Positions 8,293-15,566 of a stretch of DNA of 64,000 nt are shown piece after piece. The DNA is taken from the NCBI RefSeq assembly GCF_000730285.1, contig NZ_CP007174.1, positions 2,480,001-2,544,000 on the forward strand. Direction: 5' to 3'. How positions within the stretch are numbered: position 1 is the stretch's first letter; every line of letters starts with the position of its first letter. The notes below the pieces were generated by a model. That model did no database searches. It was not told the origin of the DNA and saw only the letters and a program-made list of their open reading frames with translations. Both the position numbers and the translations under genes were made by a program. The DNA is from Candidatus Nitrososphaera evergladensis SR1 (GTDB taxonomy: Archaea; Thermoproteota; Nitrososphaeria; Nitrososphaerales; Nitrososphaeraceae).

Positions 8293-8748
8293 CTAGTGCG
8301 TTTTTGCTATGCCCAGATAGTACGACCTCACGTCGCGCCTGAGCAAAAGGCGCAGGACAACAAAACTTGCAATGATTGCATAGAGCGAGTAATCGAAAAC
8401 AATGAAATCATAGGATTGCGACGCAATGCTCTGTACAACGTGCGCGACATATGGTGCTACGAGGTTGTTCAGGTGAGCCGCAAGAAAGACGATCTGAAAT
8501 ATCATGTTCGCTTTCCAGGTGTCTTTTCCCTTGAACGTCTTTATCCCTATGACAACGGCCGGAACTATAAAGGCCAAATCAAGATACAACGTGGGAACAA
8601 CGAATGGAAGGGCGGGATTGTACCATATACCTATTGTCGTGGCATTCTGGATGCCCAGCAAAAGATTTAGCGCGACTGCAAGTATCGTCAGGATGCCGAC
8701 TATCCTTATTATTCTTGGAGGAGGAGATAAAGAAGGCGCTGGATGCAT
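8293..8748 (-). CDS. four-TM integral membrane protein
   Basis: A 151-residue protein with about four hydrophobic helices (near residues 13-32, 52-70, 80-100 and 117-140) and very short loops. It is followed at the C-terminus by an Arg-rich tail (LRLLLRRDVRS). The architecture resembles small DUF6326-like membrane proteins, but no function is known. It stands alone between the MetF-like gene and another small membrane protein. Confidence 0.65.
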   Translation of the reverse strand: MHPAPSLSPPPRIIRIVGILTILAVALNLLLGIQNATTIGIWYNPALPFVVPTLYLDLAFIVPAVVIGIKTFKGKDTWKANMIFQIVFLAAHLNNLVAPYVAHVVQSIASQSYDFIVFDYSLYAIIASFVVLRLLLRRDVRSYYLGIAKTH

Positions 8749-8945
8749 GTTGATGTCGTAGCCTTTAACAGAAGAAGAATACTGTTCTGTCGCTATATCA
8801 CAATGCTATTCAATAAACTGCTTCTTTTTGGTTGCAAAGACGCGCTCTTTTTGCATCCTTTTTTGTTTGCAGTTTCATCTTGTGCGAAGGCGTCTGCTGA
8901 AGACAAACGTAACGTGTCAAAAAAATGCAGAAGCGGCTATATGTG

Positions 8946-9287
8946 CTAGGCCGCATCTGCCGTATGCTTGGGCGACGACTGGCTGGCTTGCTTGTTTTCT
9001 TGTTTTCCTTCCTTTGCTTTGTATACAGGTGCAGTTGGCTTGTACACTTCTGTCTGCCCAACTGCCAAAAACGCGATGCCAAGTGCAAGCGACGCGGCAG
9101 AGGCTGCCACTATCCCGACGTATGGCACCATAGAGGACGGAAGCGGTGGATGAGGCGCCTTCTGATATATGACAGGACTGTTGCCATCCAGAACCATTGA
9201 ATTTGACTCGATTGGCATGGCGTACGCCATCCCGCCTATTCCGAGGACCACCAGTATCGCGCCGATACCTAACTTGCCCGATACCAT
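8946..9287 (-). CDS. small membrane protein with two hydrophobic segments
   Basis: From ATG 9287 this encodes 113 residues: an N-terminal hydrophobic segment ending MAYAMP that could be a signal anchor, an extracytoplasmic stretch, a second helix (VGIVAASAASLALGIAFLAV) and a Lys/Gln-rich tail. An upstream in-frame ATG at 9332 lies inside the AACATGGTT motif also found before two other genes, so the motif is taken as regulatory and the ATG at 9287 as the start. The function is unknown. Confidence 0.55.
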   Translation of the reverse strand: MVSGKLGIGAILVVLGIGGMAYAMPIESNSMVLDGNSPVIYQKAPHPPLPSSMVPYVGIVAASAASLALGIAFLAVGQTEVYKPTAPVYKAKEGKQENKQASQSSPKHTADAA

Positions 9288-9324
9288 TGCCACGTCATGC
9301 GACGAGATCGTATTAGAACAAGAC

Positions 9325-9337
9325 TTAACCATGTTAA
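9325..9337. promoter_or_regulatory. TTAACCATGTTAA palindrome, shared operator motif
   Basis: TTAAC-CAT-GTTAA is an inverted repeat just upstream of the small membrane protein gene. The same core (AACATGGTT, read toward the gene) stands before uspA and the PRC-barrel gene at 12198-12259, which suggests one regulator for all three. Confidence 0.45.
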
Positions 9338-9426
9338 CGCAGCCACATTTTAGTAAGCTTGTTACATAATGTTCTTATAGCTGAGCTAAAGGAATTACAA
9401 CTAACGTTATAATAATTGGAGAAAAC

Positions 9427-9621
9427 ATGACAATGAGTCACAAAATATCATGCAGGGCATGCGGCGAATACCTCTCGCCGACAGCCATCTGCACCGTTTG
9501 CCAAGAATACGTCATATGGACCTGCCCTAGGTGCGAGAGGATAGACGACGTGACGCACATCCACGGCTACTGCAGGGTGGCGTACAAAAAGATAGAGATA
9601 GTAAAGGCCAAATCAGCCTGA
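9427..9621 (+). CDS. small zinc-finger protein
   Basis: A 64-residue protein with CRACGEYL, CTVCQEY, CPRCER and later His/Cys residues, giving three CxxC knuckles that could bind one or two zinc ions. A TATA-like stretch (GTTATAATAATT) lies shortly before the ATG. Such small zinc proteins are common in archaea and usually bind nucleic acid or partner proteins; the role here is unknown. Confidence 0.7.
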   Translation: MTMSHKISCRACGEYLSPTAICTVCQEYVIWTCPRCERIDDVTHIHGYCRVAYKKIEIVKAKSA

Positions 9622-9708
9622 CCCTGAAAAAACGTGCAGGCTTCTCTGAATCCGGTAGTTTCAGCACTACCATATTATGTGGCACCTGCGATACCATAGG
9701 CGGCATAT

Positions 9709-9909
9709 ATGGCGCTGTTGGATTCTGAAGGGATGCAGCTTGTTATCGAAATGGCGATTGCTTCGGCCGCAGGCATGATCGGGCTATGGTATCTCAAAAA
9801 GAGGACCAAGGACAGGTCATCGTCGCCACTACCGCCACCATCATCATCTTCATCATCGGCCGCCCAGAAAAACACGGATGATGACAAAAAACCTCCCGCC
9901 CCACAATAA
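9709..9909 (+). CDS. small single-TM protein with Ser/Pro-rich tail
   Basis: A 66-residue protein with one hydrophobic helix (about residues 10-27) followed by a basic KKRTKDR stop-transfer and a low-complexity Ser/Pro/Asp tail. The layout suits a membrane-anchored small protein. There is no recognised family; it precedes the MEDS protein gene in the same direction. Confidence 0.45.
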   Translation: MALLDSEGMQLVIEMAIASAAGMIGLWYLKKRTKDRSSSPLPPPSSSSSSAAQKNTDDDKKPPAPQ

Positions 9910-9915
9910 TCAATT

Positions 9916-9935
9916 ACATGCGCACGTGCGCGTGT
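9916..9935. promoter_or_regulatory. GCGCACGTGCGC palindrome before the MEDS gene
   Basis: A perfect 12-bp palindrome (9920-9931) extends to 10-bp arms with one mismatch. It lies about 60 bp before the MEDS start. It may be an operator or an RNA hairpin. Confidence 0.4.
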
Positions 9936-9996
9936 ATGTACAAGCTCTGCTGCCAAAAAGATCGCTAGGTTCATTAATTTGATTTTGTAATTTGAG

Positions 9997-10572
9997 ATGT
10001 ACGCGCGTATGCTGCGCCCAATCGATTTAGAGACTAGCGAGCACGTCATGTTGCTCTATGATAGCGACCAGGTGCGGGACGAGGTCGCAGCGCACTATAT
10101 CAACGAGGGAATAGATGAAGGTCAGCTGGTCATATACGCCTCTGTCGATGCAGAAGATTTAGCGCACTTGGCCAGGCTGGCATCAAGAATTACAGAGTAT
10201 CAGGAAAACATAAGCCAGGGCAACCTGTTGATAGTTAGCTTGAAGCAGTGCTACCAAAATGCGCTGGCCGGCGACTTGAGCCCGTTTGGCGACATCAAGA
10301 AACTAGTAGAGCGAGCGTCAAAAGAAAGGCTTGACGCCGGAAAGGGCGACGGAAGGGCGATAATAGTGGCAGACTGCGCGGACACGCTGTCCAAGAACGA
10401 AAAGTTTGAAGAATGCGGCATCGTGGAGAACTGGTGGCGCAACACCTGCCGCGAATGGCTGAAAAACAACCTGCAGGTCACGGTGATCTGCCCGCACTTG
10501 CACCCTATGCTTGACGACAGCGAGCGAGAGTTAATCGGAGGCTATCACAGCATGACAGTCAAGGTGCCATAG
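9997..10572 (+). CDS. MEDS-domain sensory protein
   Basis: A 191-residue protein whose opening (HVMLLYDSDQVRDEVAAHYINEG) and later IIVADCADTLSK and VTVICPHLHPM segments match the MEDS (methanogen/methylotroph DcmR sensory) domain, a RecA/KaiC-like fold without an intact P-loop. In other archaea such domains sit in regulators or sensors that respond to small molecules. No output domain is attached, so it may act with a separate kinase or transcription factor. A GC-rich palindrome lies in the upstream gap, and T-rich DNA follows the stop. Confidence 0.75.
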   Translation: MYARMLRPIDLETSEHVMLLYDSDQVRDEVAAHYINEGIDEGQLVIYASVDAEDLAHLARLASRITEYQENISQGNLLIVSLKQCYQNALAGDLSPFGDIKKLVERASKERLDAGKGDGRAIIVADCADTLSKNEKFEECGIVENWWRNTCREWLKNNLQVTVICPHLHPMLDDSERELIGGYHSMTVKVP

Positions 10573-10757
10573 CAATATAACAATAATAAAAAAAATCCAG
10601 CCAGTTTTTTGTGTTTCAGGTTCTCTGGCACACCTACCAAGGTTAATCATTTTTCCAGGGTTTTCCCCGTTTTCTTGTGCTAGAAACCGCGACAGCAATA
10701 ACGATGACGATAAATTCGCTCATCAAAAGTTGCAGGCCTGATTTTATTTGTCGCGTA

Positions 10758-10789
10758 CGCTCATTGCACCGATATTCGTGCACTGAGCG
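10758..10789. promoter_or_regulatory. 12-bp inverted repeat upstream of the RHH-like regulator
   Basis: CGCTCATTGCAC and GTGCACTGAGCG (11 of 12 paired) are separated by 8 bp and end 36 bp before the start of the 10826 gene. The size and position suit a dimeric repressor site, possibly autoregulatory. Confidence 0.5.
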
Positions 10790-10825
10790 AAAATCATTAT
10801 TACTTAGAACAGGTTGTATTAATCG

Positions 10826-11353
10826 ATGTCACCCAAGCTCAAAAACGAAAGCGTCACCTTTCGCATATCAGGTGATATTCTGCTTGCCATGCGCCAGTTG
10901 TCACAGGAAGGAGGCGTCAGTCTCAATACACTGGTAAACAATGTATTGAAGAGTTATGTCGATTGGGAAAGCACTGCAGTAAAGGCAGGTTTTGGGGTGT
11001 TTCAGAGAGAAGTCGTCAAAGAGGCCATCAATTCCCTAGATGAAGATACGCTCAAAAAGATAGCCGCAAACACCGCAGACACGTACAAGGACATGCTGCT
11101 TCTTATGAAAGGGTCTTCGGACTTGGATTCGTTTATCTACATGGTGAAGGAAAGAGCCAAACGAGCTGGATTTAACCTCCGCGAGTTTGAAGAGGAGGAA
11201 GGAAAGAAAATAGTGCTGCAGCACGACATGGGCGCAAACTGGTCAACGTACTGCAAGATTTACCACGAGAAGGTCATCAACTCGATAGGCCATCCAGTAA
11301 AGATAGAAACTACGGATAACTCGCTTATCATATGGGTTCCAAAAGCAAAATAA
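10826..11353 (+). CDS. ribbon-helix-helix-like regulator with thaumarchaeal C-terminal domain
   Basis: A 175-residue protein. The first 45 residues (SVTFRISGDILLAMRQLSQ then SLNTLVNNVLKSYVDW) look like a ribbon-helix-helix DNA-binding domain: a beta strand, then two helices with a conserved Leu-Asn turn. The remaining 130 residues form an alpha/beta domain ending HDMGANWSTY and NSLIIWVPK. The same plan, including HELGRKWSLY and NSVVFEFSIP, occurs in the 177-aa protein at 35257-35790, so they are paralogues. The C-terminal part may sense a ligand. An inverted repeat lies just upstream. Confidence 0.7.
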   Translation: MSPKLKNESVTFRISGDILLAMRQLSQEGGVSLNTLVNNVLKSYVDWESTAVKAGFGVFQREVVKEAINSLDEDTLKKIAANTADTYKDMLLLMKGSSDLDSFIYMVKERAKRAGFNLREFEEEEGKKIVLQHDMGANWSTYCKIYHEKVINSIGHPVKIETTDNSLIIWVPKAK

Positions 11354-11409
11354 GATTCTCCCAGATTTTTCAAAACCAGCTTTTCTGTTGCACACTGCTG
11401 CAAGAATCA

Positions 11410-11473
11410 GGGATCAGGCCGCCAGCGCTTTTCTCAAGGCCAATGCCCGCGCTAGAAGCCCATTCCTGATCCC
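11410..11473. other. nested inverted repeat, candidate structured RNA
   Basis: GGGATCAGG (11410-11418) pairs perfectly with CCTGATCCC (11465-11473), and an inner AGCGC/GCGCT pair lies between them. The nested stems would fold into a 64-nt hairpin on either strand. Confidence 0.35.
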
Positions 11474-11586
11474 ACGTCCGTACACGTATTCGTACATGTG
11501 TGTGGGGAGCAAGGTGAACTGAACCCTGCTTCCTGAGTCGTTTTGTGTTTTGTTAAATAAAAGAGTCCGGAATGCATCGAGCGATA

Positions 11587-11605
11587 ATTATTGCAATGCA
11601 ATAAT
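11587..11605. promoter_or_regulatory. 19-bp palindrome ATTATTGCA-A-TGCAATAAT
   Basis: Nine-base arms pair perfectly around one central base. No gene start is close on either side, so it may be an operator for an unseen transcript or a hairpin. Confidence 0.35.
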
Positions 11606-11722
11606 GCCGGGACGGCAACAATAACAATAGGAGCGGCTCTGCGCAAAAAATCACATCGCCGTCGCTGCCGCCACCACTGCTAGCAACATCATATCTCCTC
11701 CTGCCGCTAACGCATACAATGA

Positions 11723-12184
11723 TTATTTCACGACAAGCACCGGGCAGGGAGCGTACGTGACTACGCCTGAAGCCACGCTTCCCATCAAGAGCTTTTTAAA
11801 TCCCGTGCGGCCCCTGCTTCCCATCACTATAAGGCCGGCGTTGATCTTTTCCGCATAGTTTACGATCTCGCCTACAAGCGACAGGGGAGCTTCTATGACC
11901 TTGCCGGTCATCTTGACGTTTGCGGCGTCTGTTTCTTTTTTGATGCGGTCAAACCAAGGGTCGGCTTCCTTGCTTGCCGCCTCAAGTATCTTGTCGACGT
12001 TTTGTGGGTATGCAGCCCCGTAAACGCCAAGCGGCACAAGGCTCTGGTTTATGTCAAGCGCATAGACTACAACCAGCTCCGCGCCGTACCTGCGCGCCAG
12101 GTCGACAGCAAACGACGCAGCGCGGTAGGCGTTTTCAGAGCCGTCAATTGGGACCAGAATTGTTCGCACCGGACTTGCCGACAT
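11723..12184 (-). CDS. universal stress protein, UspA family
   Basis: A 153-residue single-domain UspA protein. It starts with the beta strand TILVPIDGSENAYRA and ends with GLIVMGSRGRTGFKKLLMGSVASGVV and CPVLVVK; the G-x2-G-x9-G(S/T) pattern is the ATP-binding signature. The family helps cells survive stress and binds ATP or partners. ATG 12184 is preferred over the upstream TTG 12199, which falls in a promoter-like inverted repeat shared with the divergent PRC-barrel gene. Confidence 0.9.
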   Translation of the reverse strand: MSASPVRTILVPIDGSENAYRAASFAVDLARRYGAELVVVYALDINQSLVPLGVYGAAYPQNVDKILEAASKEADPWFDRIKKETDAANVKMTGKVIEAPLSLVGEIVNYAEKINAGLIVMGSRGRTGFKKLLMGSVASGVVTYAPCPVLVVK

Positions 12185-12197
12185 GGCATTGTTACCC

Positions 12198-12259
12198 AAC
12201 CATGTTATTTACAGGTTCCAATGCAGCTGCGCATAATAATGCTGTGAAATAACATGGTT
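12198..12259. promoter_or_regulatory. 13-bp inverted repeat in the uspA / PRC-barrel divergent promoter
   Basis: AACCATGTTATTT (12198-12210) and AAATAACATGGTT (12247-12259) are perfect inverted copies 36 bp apart. Each lies a short way upstream of one of the two divergent genes, so each gene has the same box facing it. This fits a shared regulator. A related box stands at 9325-9337. Confidence 0.55.
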
Positions 12260-12288
12260 AAGCGAGTCTTAATACCAAAATTGAGTGT

Positions 12289-12546
12289 ATGATTATCAGG
12301 CGAAAAAGAAAAATGCAATCGTCTGAACCAGCCGTGCTGCGCTGGGACCGCGTTATACACAAAGGGGTCAGGACAAAGGACGGCCTACCCTTGGGAAACA
12401 TCGCATCTGAAGAGCCGGACGCCATCGTCGTCCTGGGCATCAAGTCAAGGGTGTACAAGATACCCAAGTCGCGTGTAGAGTCCTTTGACGGCTCGCAGGT
12501 GCTTGTAGACATACCGGCAAAAGAGACAGGCGGCTACCTGGTCTGA
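12289..12546 (+). CDS. PRC-barrel-like small protein
   Basis: An 85-residue protein made mostly of short beta strands (GLPLGNIASEEPDAIVVLG and KYKIPKSRVESF-like segments). The pattern resembles PRC-barrel domains found in RimM, photosynthetic reaction centres and many archaeal stress proteins. It is divergent from uspA and shares its inverted-repeat promoter, which suggests a stress-linked role. The binding partner is unknown. Confidence 0.6.
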   Translation: MIIRRKRKMQSSEPAVLRWDRVIHKGVRTKDGLPLGNIASEEPDAIVVLGIKSRVYKIPKSRVESFDGSQVLVDIPAKETGGYLV

Positions 12547-12627
12547 CCTTCTCCCTGCCCCCTTCCTCTTTTTGGCCGTCCGCTTTTATCCGCAACGGAA
12601 TTTAACCAGCGCGCATGAAGGAACGTC

Positions 12628-13203
12628 GTGCAAAAGGAGGAGCTCCTGCGGCATCTTGGCGGCGCGCTGACAAAAAAGGGCGTGCACATGCCGCAGGACG
12701 CCACGACCTCGATACCGGCGGCGGTGCTGGTCATAATCCACTACCACCACAGAAAAGTGCCGTACGTCTTTTTGACAAAGAGGAGCGCGGGGCTGAGGTC
12801 GCACAGCAGCGAAATCTCTTTTCCCGGCGGCAGGCACGCAGAAGGCGACGCTACACTCCTTGAAACCGCGCTGCGGGAGACGCAGGAGGAGATAGGAATC
12901 GTGTTTTCGCCCAGCGACATTGCAGGAAGCCTGCAGGTCGTCAGGACCATGACTTCAAACCACTACATCGTGCCGTTTGTGACCGTGCAGGACATGCTAC
13001 CGCGCTACCGCGTCTCTGCGCACGAGGTCGAGGAAGTGCTTGACGCCCCCTTGATAGAAACGCTCAGGACAATAGAGCCGGACACCGAGCACTATCGCCT
13101 GTCAAAGAACGCGTACAGGTTCACGTACAGGGGAAACGTCATCTGGGGCGCGACTGCGCGCATCATGAAGCAGTTGTACGACTCACTCATCAGACCGTCG
13201 TAA
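12628..13203 (+). CDS. Nudix hydrolase, NudL/CoA-pyrophosphatase type
   Basis: A 191-residue Nudix protein with the box at about residues 68-91, including ALRETQEEIGI. The preceding FLTKRSAGLRSHSSEISFPGG matches the signature of the NudL/CoAse branch, which hydrolyses coenzyme A and related diphosphates in a Mg-dependent reaction. The start is GTG 12628. It stands alone between the PRC-barrel gene and the tRNA-Arg gene. Confidence 0.85.
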   Translation: MQKEELLRHLGGALTKKGVHMPQDATTSIPAAVLVIIHYHHRKVPYVFLTKRSAGLRSHSSEISFPGGRHAEGDATLLETALRETQEEIGIVFSPSDIAGSLQVVRTMTSNHYIVPFVTVQDMLPRYRVSAHEVEEVLDAPLIETLRTIEPDTEHYRLSKNAYRFTYRGNVIWGATARIMKQLYDSLIRPS

Positions 13204-13284
13204 GGTGGTCATCGCATCGCTCCCTTGGATAACAGGTCATCATTTGAGCAGTAATTCATCATCCGATGGTGGTTATACATTTAG

Positions 13285-13384
13285 CGGGCCCGGTGGGCTT
13301 CGATCCCACGACAACTGGCTTCGGAGGCTTGTGCAAACTTTTTTTGAAAAGTTCAGCACCCTGTCCTGACTAGGCGACGGGCCC
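13285..13384 (-). tRNA. tRNA-Arg (CCG) with a 25-nt intron
   Basis: On the minus strand the acceptor arms GGGCCCG and CGGGCCC pair perfectly, with discriminator G and no encoded CCA. The D-arm (GCCT...GGGT) and T-arm (GTGGG-ATCGAAG-CCCAC) fold well. The anticodon loop CTCCGAA gives anticodon CCG. The anticodon stem CTGGC/GCCAG forms only if about 25 nt (13329-13353) are removed between positions 29 and 30. The intron can fold on itself (AACTTTT/AAAAGTT), as expected for archaeal bulge-helix-bulge introns. A mature length of 75 nt fits a normal tRNA. Confidence 0.85.
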
Positions 13385-13400
13385 TATCTAGGTGCACAGA

Positions 13401-13586
13401 TTAGGCGGTATATGAAATGTGGCATTCAACGCCCACGATAATAATATCCCCCACCTGCAGAAACATCGCAGAAACAATCTGATCATGTTTGCAGATAGAT
13501 GAAATTCCAAGACGATAAGGAAACGACTGCAACATTGCGAGAGTCATCAAACCTTTTCCATCATGTAGTAGTGTAGAGATCGACAT
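13401..13586 (-). CDS. small hypothetical protein (61 aa)
   Basis: From ATG 13586 a 61-residue frame with hydrophobic strands (AMFLQVGDIIIVGVECH) and a Gly/Lys turn (HDGKGL). It could be a small beta-rich protein, but no family is recognised and it lies in a gene-poor area next to the tRNA. It may be a remnant. Confidence 0.35.
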   Translation of the reverse strand: MSISTLLHDGKGLMTLAMLQSFPYRLGISSICKHDQIVSAMFLQVGDIIIVGVECHISYTA

Positions 13587-13625
13587 TGGCACGTCTTCAC
13601 GGGCAACCTGAGGCGAGTTCCCTGT

Positions 13626-13811
13626 ATGGTTAAAGCTTATTGTCCTTTGTCATGGTATCCAAAAAGCTTAAGAGCTTCTAGTAACACCTTCGCTGTGTTG
13701 CTATCAGAGGAATTTTCTCCTGACGACGAAAGCGAGATTATTGAGGATCACTATGCAACGCTCCGGGAGTTAATAGGCAAGCGCGTCCGCTGGTTTGGAG
13801 ATTATGATTGA
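13626..13811 (+). CDS. small acidic hypothetical protein (61 aa)
   Basis: A 61-residue frame, acidic in its second half (EEFSPDDESEIIEDHY) and ending RVRWFGDYD. A 7-bp stem-loop follows directly after the stop, which mildly supports a real transcript. No family is recognised. Confidence 0.35.
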   Translation: MVKAYCPLSWYPKSLRASSNTFAVLLSEEFSPDDESEIIEDHYATLRELIGKRVRWFGDYD

Positions 13812-13831
13812 CAGAGGAGTTGCGTCCTCTG
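13812..13831. terminator. stem-loop after the 13626 frame
   Basis: CAGAGGA and TCCTCTG pair perfectly around a 6-nt loop immediately after the TGA at 13809-13811. It may be a terminator, although no T-run follows. Confidence 0.35.
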
Positions 13832-13910
13832 CCATAGTTCTTCTGCCGTCACTTCTTCAAGAAAAAAAAACATTTGCGCTTTGAGCGATGACAAAAAGCA
13901 TGTCCGTCAG

Positions 13911-14069
13911 TCAATCAGAAATCCACGTTGCGCTAGAATCGTCTGGCAACCATCCTTTTCCATTGCATACAATGCATTTTGTGGTATGCCAAGAATCGAT
14001 TATCTGGCCGGTTCCAGCTGCAGTCGTATGCAGTCCACTTCCCAAGCACTTTGGGCATGGCTTGACCAT
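13911..14069 (-). CDS. DnaJ-type CxxCxGxG zinc protein (52 aa)
   Basis: A 52-residue protein with CPKCLGSG near the start and CIVCNGKGW about 25 residues later. These two CxxCxGxG repeats are the zinc-binding units of the DnaJ cysteine-rich domain, here free of J and C-terminal domains. An in-frame stop just before ATG 14069 fixes the start. Small proteins of this kind may act as zinc chaperones or bind partners. It lies in an otherwise gene-poor region. Confidence 0.7.
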   Translation of the reverse strand: MVKPCPKCLGSGLHTTAAGTGQIIDSWHTTKCIVCNGKGWLPDDSSATWISD

Positions 14070-14362
14070 TGCATATCAATAGCGTCCGTACATCATAACG
14101 TTTCTGCTAAGCATCATACACTATCTTACTTGCCTTGAGGCTCCTTCCCTTGCTCCTGCTTTTGCCTGCCAAAGCCAGTTCTCTGTCGCCGCCAAAATTA
14201 TGCGGCCGTCCACCCTCCGATTTGAATTGCTTTTTTCAGTCTTGCAAAAAATAGAAAGGATTTTCACTTTGACATGGACATCAAGCCAGAACACATGAAT
14301 TGGCCGTCCAGATCTCATACTTTTCTTTATATCTACCACACGAGTTCATGGTACAATAGAAT

Positions 14363-15154
14363 ATGTCCTCTACTAGTTCGAGAAAAATCAAAATCGCAAT
14401 ACCAGCGCTAGTAGGTGGTTTGGGAGTGATAATAGCAATAGTGTTTATGCTATCATTTTACAGCCAGAACTCTTTAATTTCCAATGCTTCCCCCGATCAA
14501 AATCTAGGTGGCTCGTTTACGGTGATACGATGCAATGATGTGCTCCCGGCTACTTCGATTCTAGAAACAAATGGATTTGTGACTATAAAGCCTCGGACAT
14601 CTGCAACACCCGAGTTAACTCCCGGCGTTCCAACATCGGGTAACGAACCCGGAATATACGAATTTGTTCTCAAGCCCGGTTCAACAGGTATTGTGACGAT
14701 GAGCTATGATTTCTGTGCTGGCAAAGGAGAGTCCGTAGTTAATTCTTCAGATAATAAAACTACTAGCGGAGAGTTGAAGATATTCTTCGATTCGTTCAAC
14801 TCTACAAACAAAGGAATTGACAAATTGAATGCCGAAGCGTTTTCCAGCTCTGACAATACGCCGAAGGATCCGCTTAGCTCTCTAATGACAAAAAATAATG
14901 TATTACCTACAACCCATATTTCACATGCAAACGAAACCGGCGTAGATATCCGTACGTCCAATATAACCAGGACTTCGGACCATGCCGTAAAAGTGACCTA
15001 TGTTATTTCAGCTGATCCTTCTTCTAACAAGGCTACGTATATCATTACCAACTTCTTTAGGACATGTCCAGGCGAACTTTTGACAATAGGTGATGAGCCA
15101 AATGAGAAATCTGCCGAGTGGGCCAAGGGACCGTTTTATGGTTGTGTTGGATAA
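14363..15154 (+). CDS. secreted or membrane-anchored hypothetical protein
   Basis: A 263-residue protein with an N-terminal hydrophobic segment (about residues 11-32) and a long Ser/Thr/Asn-rich extracytoplasmic part with many Asn-x-Ser/Thr sites, suggesting glycosylation. Four cysteines (RCNDV, DFCAG, RTCPG, YGCVG) could form two disulfides. A TATA-like CTTTATATCT lies about 30 nt upstream. No family is recognised. Confidence 0.6.
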   Translation: MSSTSSRKIKIAIPALVGGLGVIIAIVFMLSFYSQNSLISNASPDQNLGGSFTVIRCNDVLPATSILETNGFVTIKPRTSATPELTPGVPTSGNEPGIYEFVLKPGSTGIVTMSYDFCAGKGESVVNSSDNKTTSGELKIFFDSFNSTNKGIDKLNAEAFSSSDNTPKDPLSSLMTKNNVLPTTHISHANETGVDIRTSNITRTSDHAVKVTYVISADPSSNKATYIITNFFRTCPGELLTIGDEPNEKSAEWAKGPFYGCVG

Positions 15155-15566
15155 TATGTGAGTTGCATGGAATTATAAATTACAAGAGATCAATAAGACA
15201 TAGTTCTTACAGATTGAATTGACAGAGCCCTCCGCCGCCCACCAACATAGATAGCGTCCTATCAGTTCGCCAAGTGTACCATTATGCTCAAATATTCTGC
15301 CAAGCCCATTAATCTTACTGCATATACCATACATCATGCATGTATGAGAATGAGAGGAATGTCCTGCCTCGTTACAGACTGACTCTCATTCTCTTTCTGA
15401 TTTTGATAGTCTAGCCGCAACTGCCCAACCGTATTAGCTTTTTTTATGTCATTCAATCGTATCTGTTGTTTAGCGGATCGGCCAATCTTCGAAGGCTATC
15501 AAAATTAGTCGGCATCATCATCTGCCTATGGGAGGAGCTTGGGATATCTACGCTGCATTTTAGTAT
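15155..15566. other. intergenic region with an 11-bp inverted repeat
   Basis: About 410 bp with no gene. The main feature is the perfect inverted repeat at 15346-15393. The rest is AT-rich without a recognisable motif. Confidence 0.5.
15346..15393. repeat. 11-bp perfect inverted repeat
   Basis: GAGAATGAGAG (15346-15356) and CTCTCATTCTC (15383-15393) pair perfectly across a 26-nt loop. It could be a strong RNA hairpin or a relic of a small insertion. Confidence 0.45.

Larger units (their letters stand above)
11354..11722. other. intergenic region with two structured elements
   Basis: No credible gene. It contains a nested inverted repeat at 11410-11473 and a perfect 19-bp odd palindrome at 11587-11605. 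Both neighbouring genes end here, so the elements may be terminators, or parts of a small RNA gene. Confidence 0.5.

Noticed and set aside
14121-14339. A 72-residue minus-strand frame before the secreted protein gene
   Set aside because: It covers the AT-rich promoter region of the 14363 gene and shows no domain or good start context.
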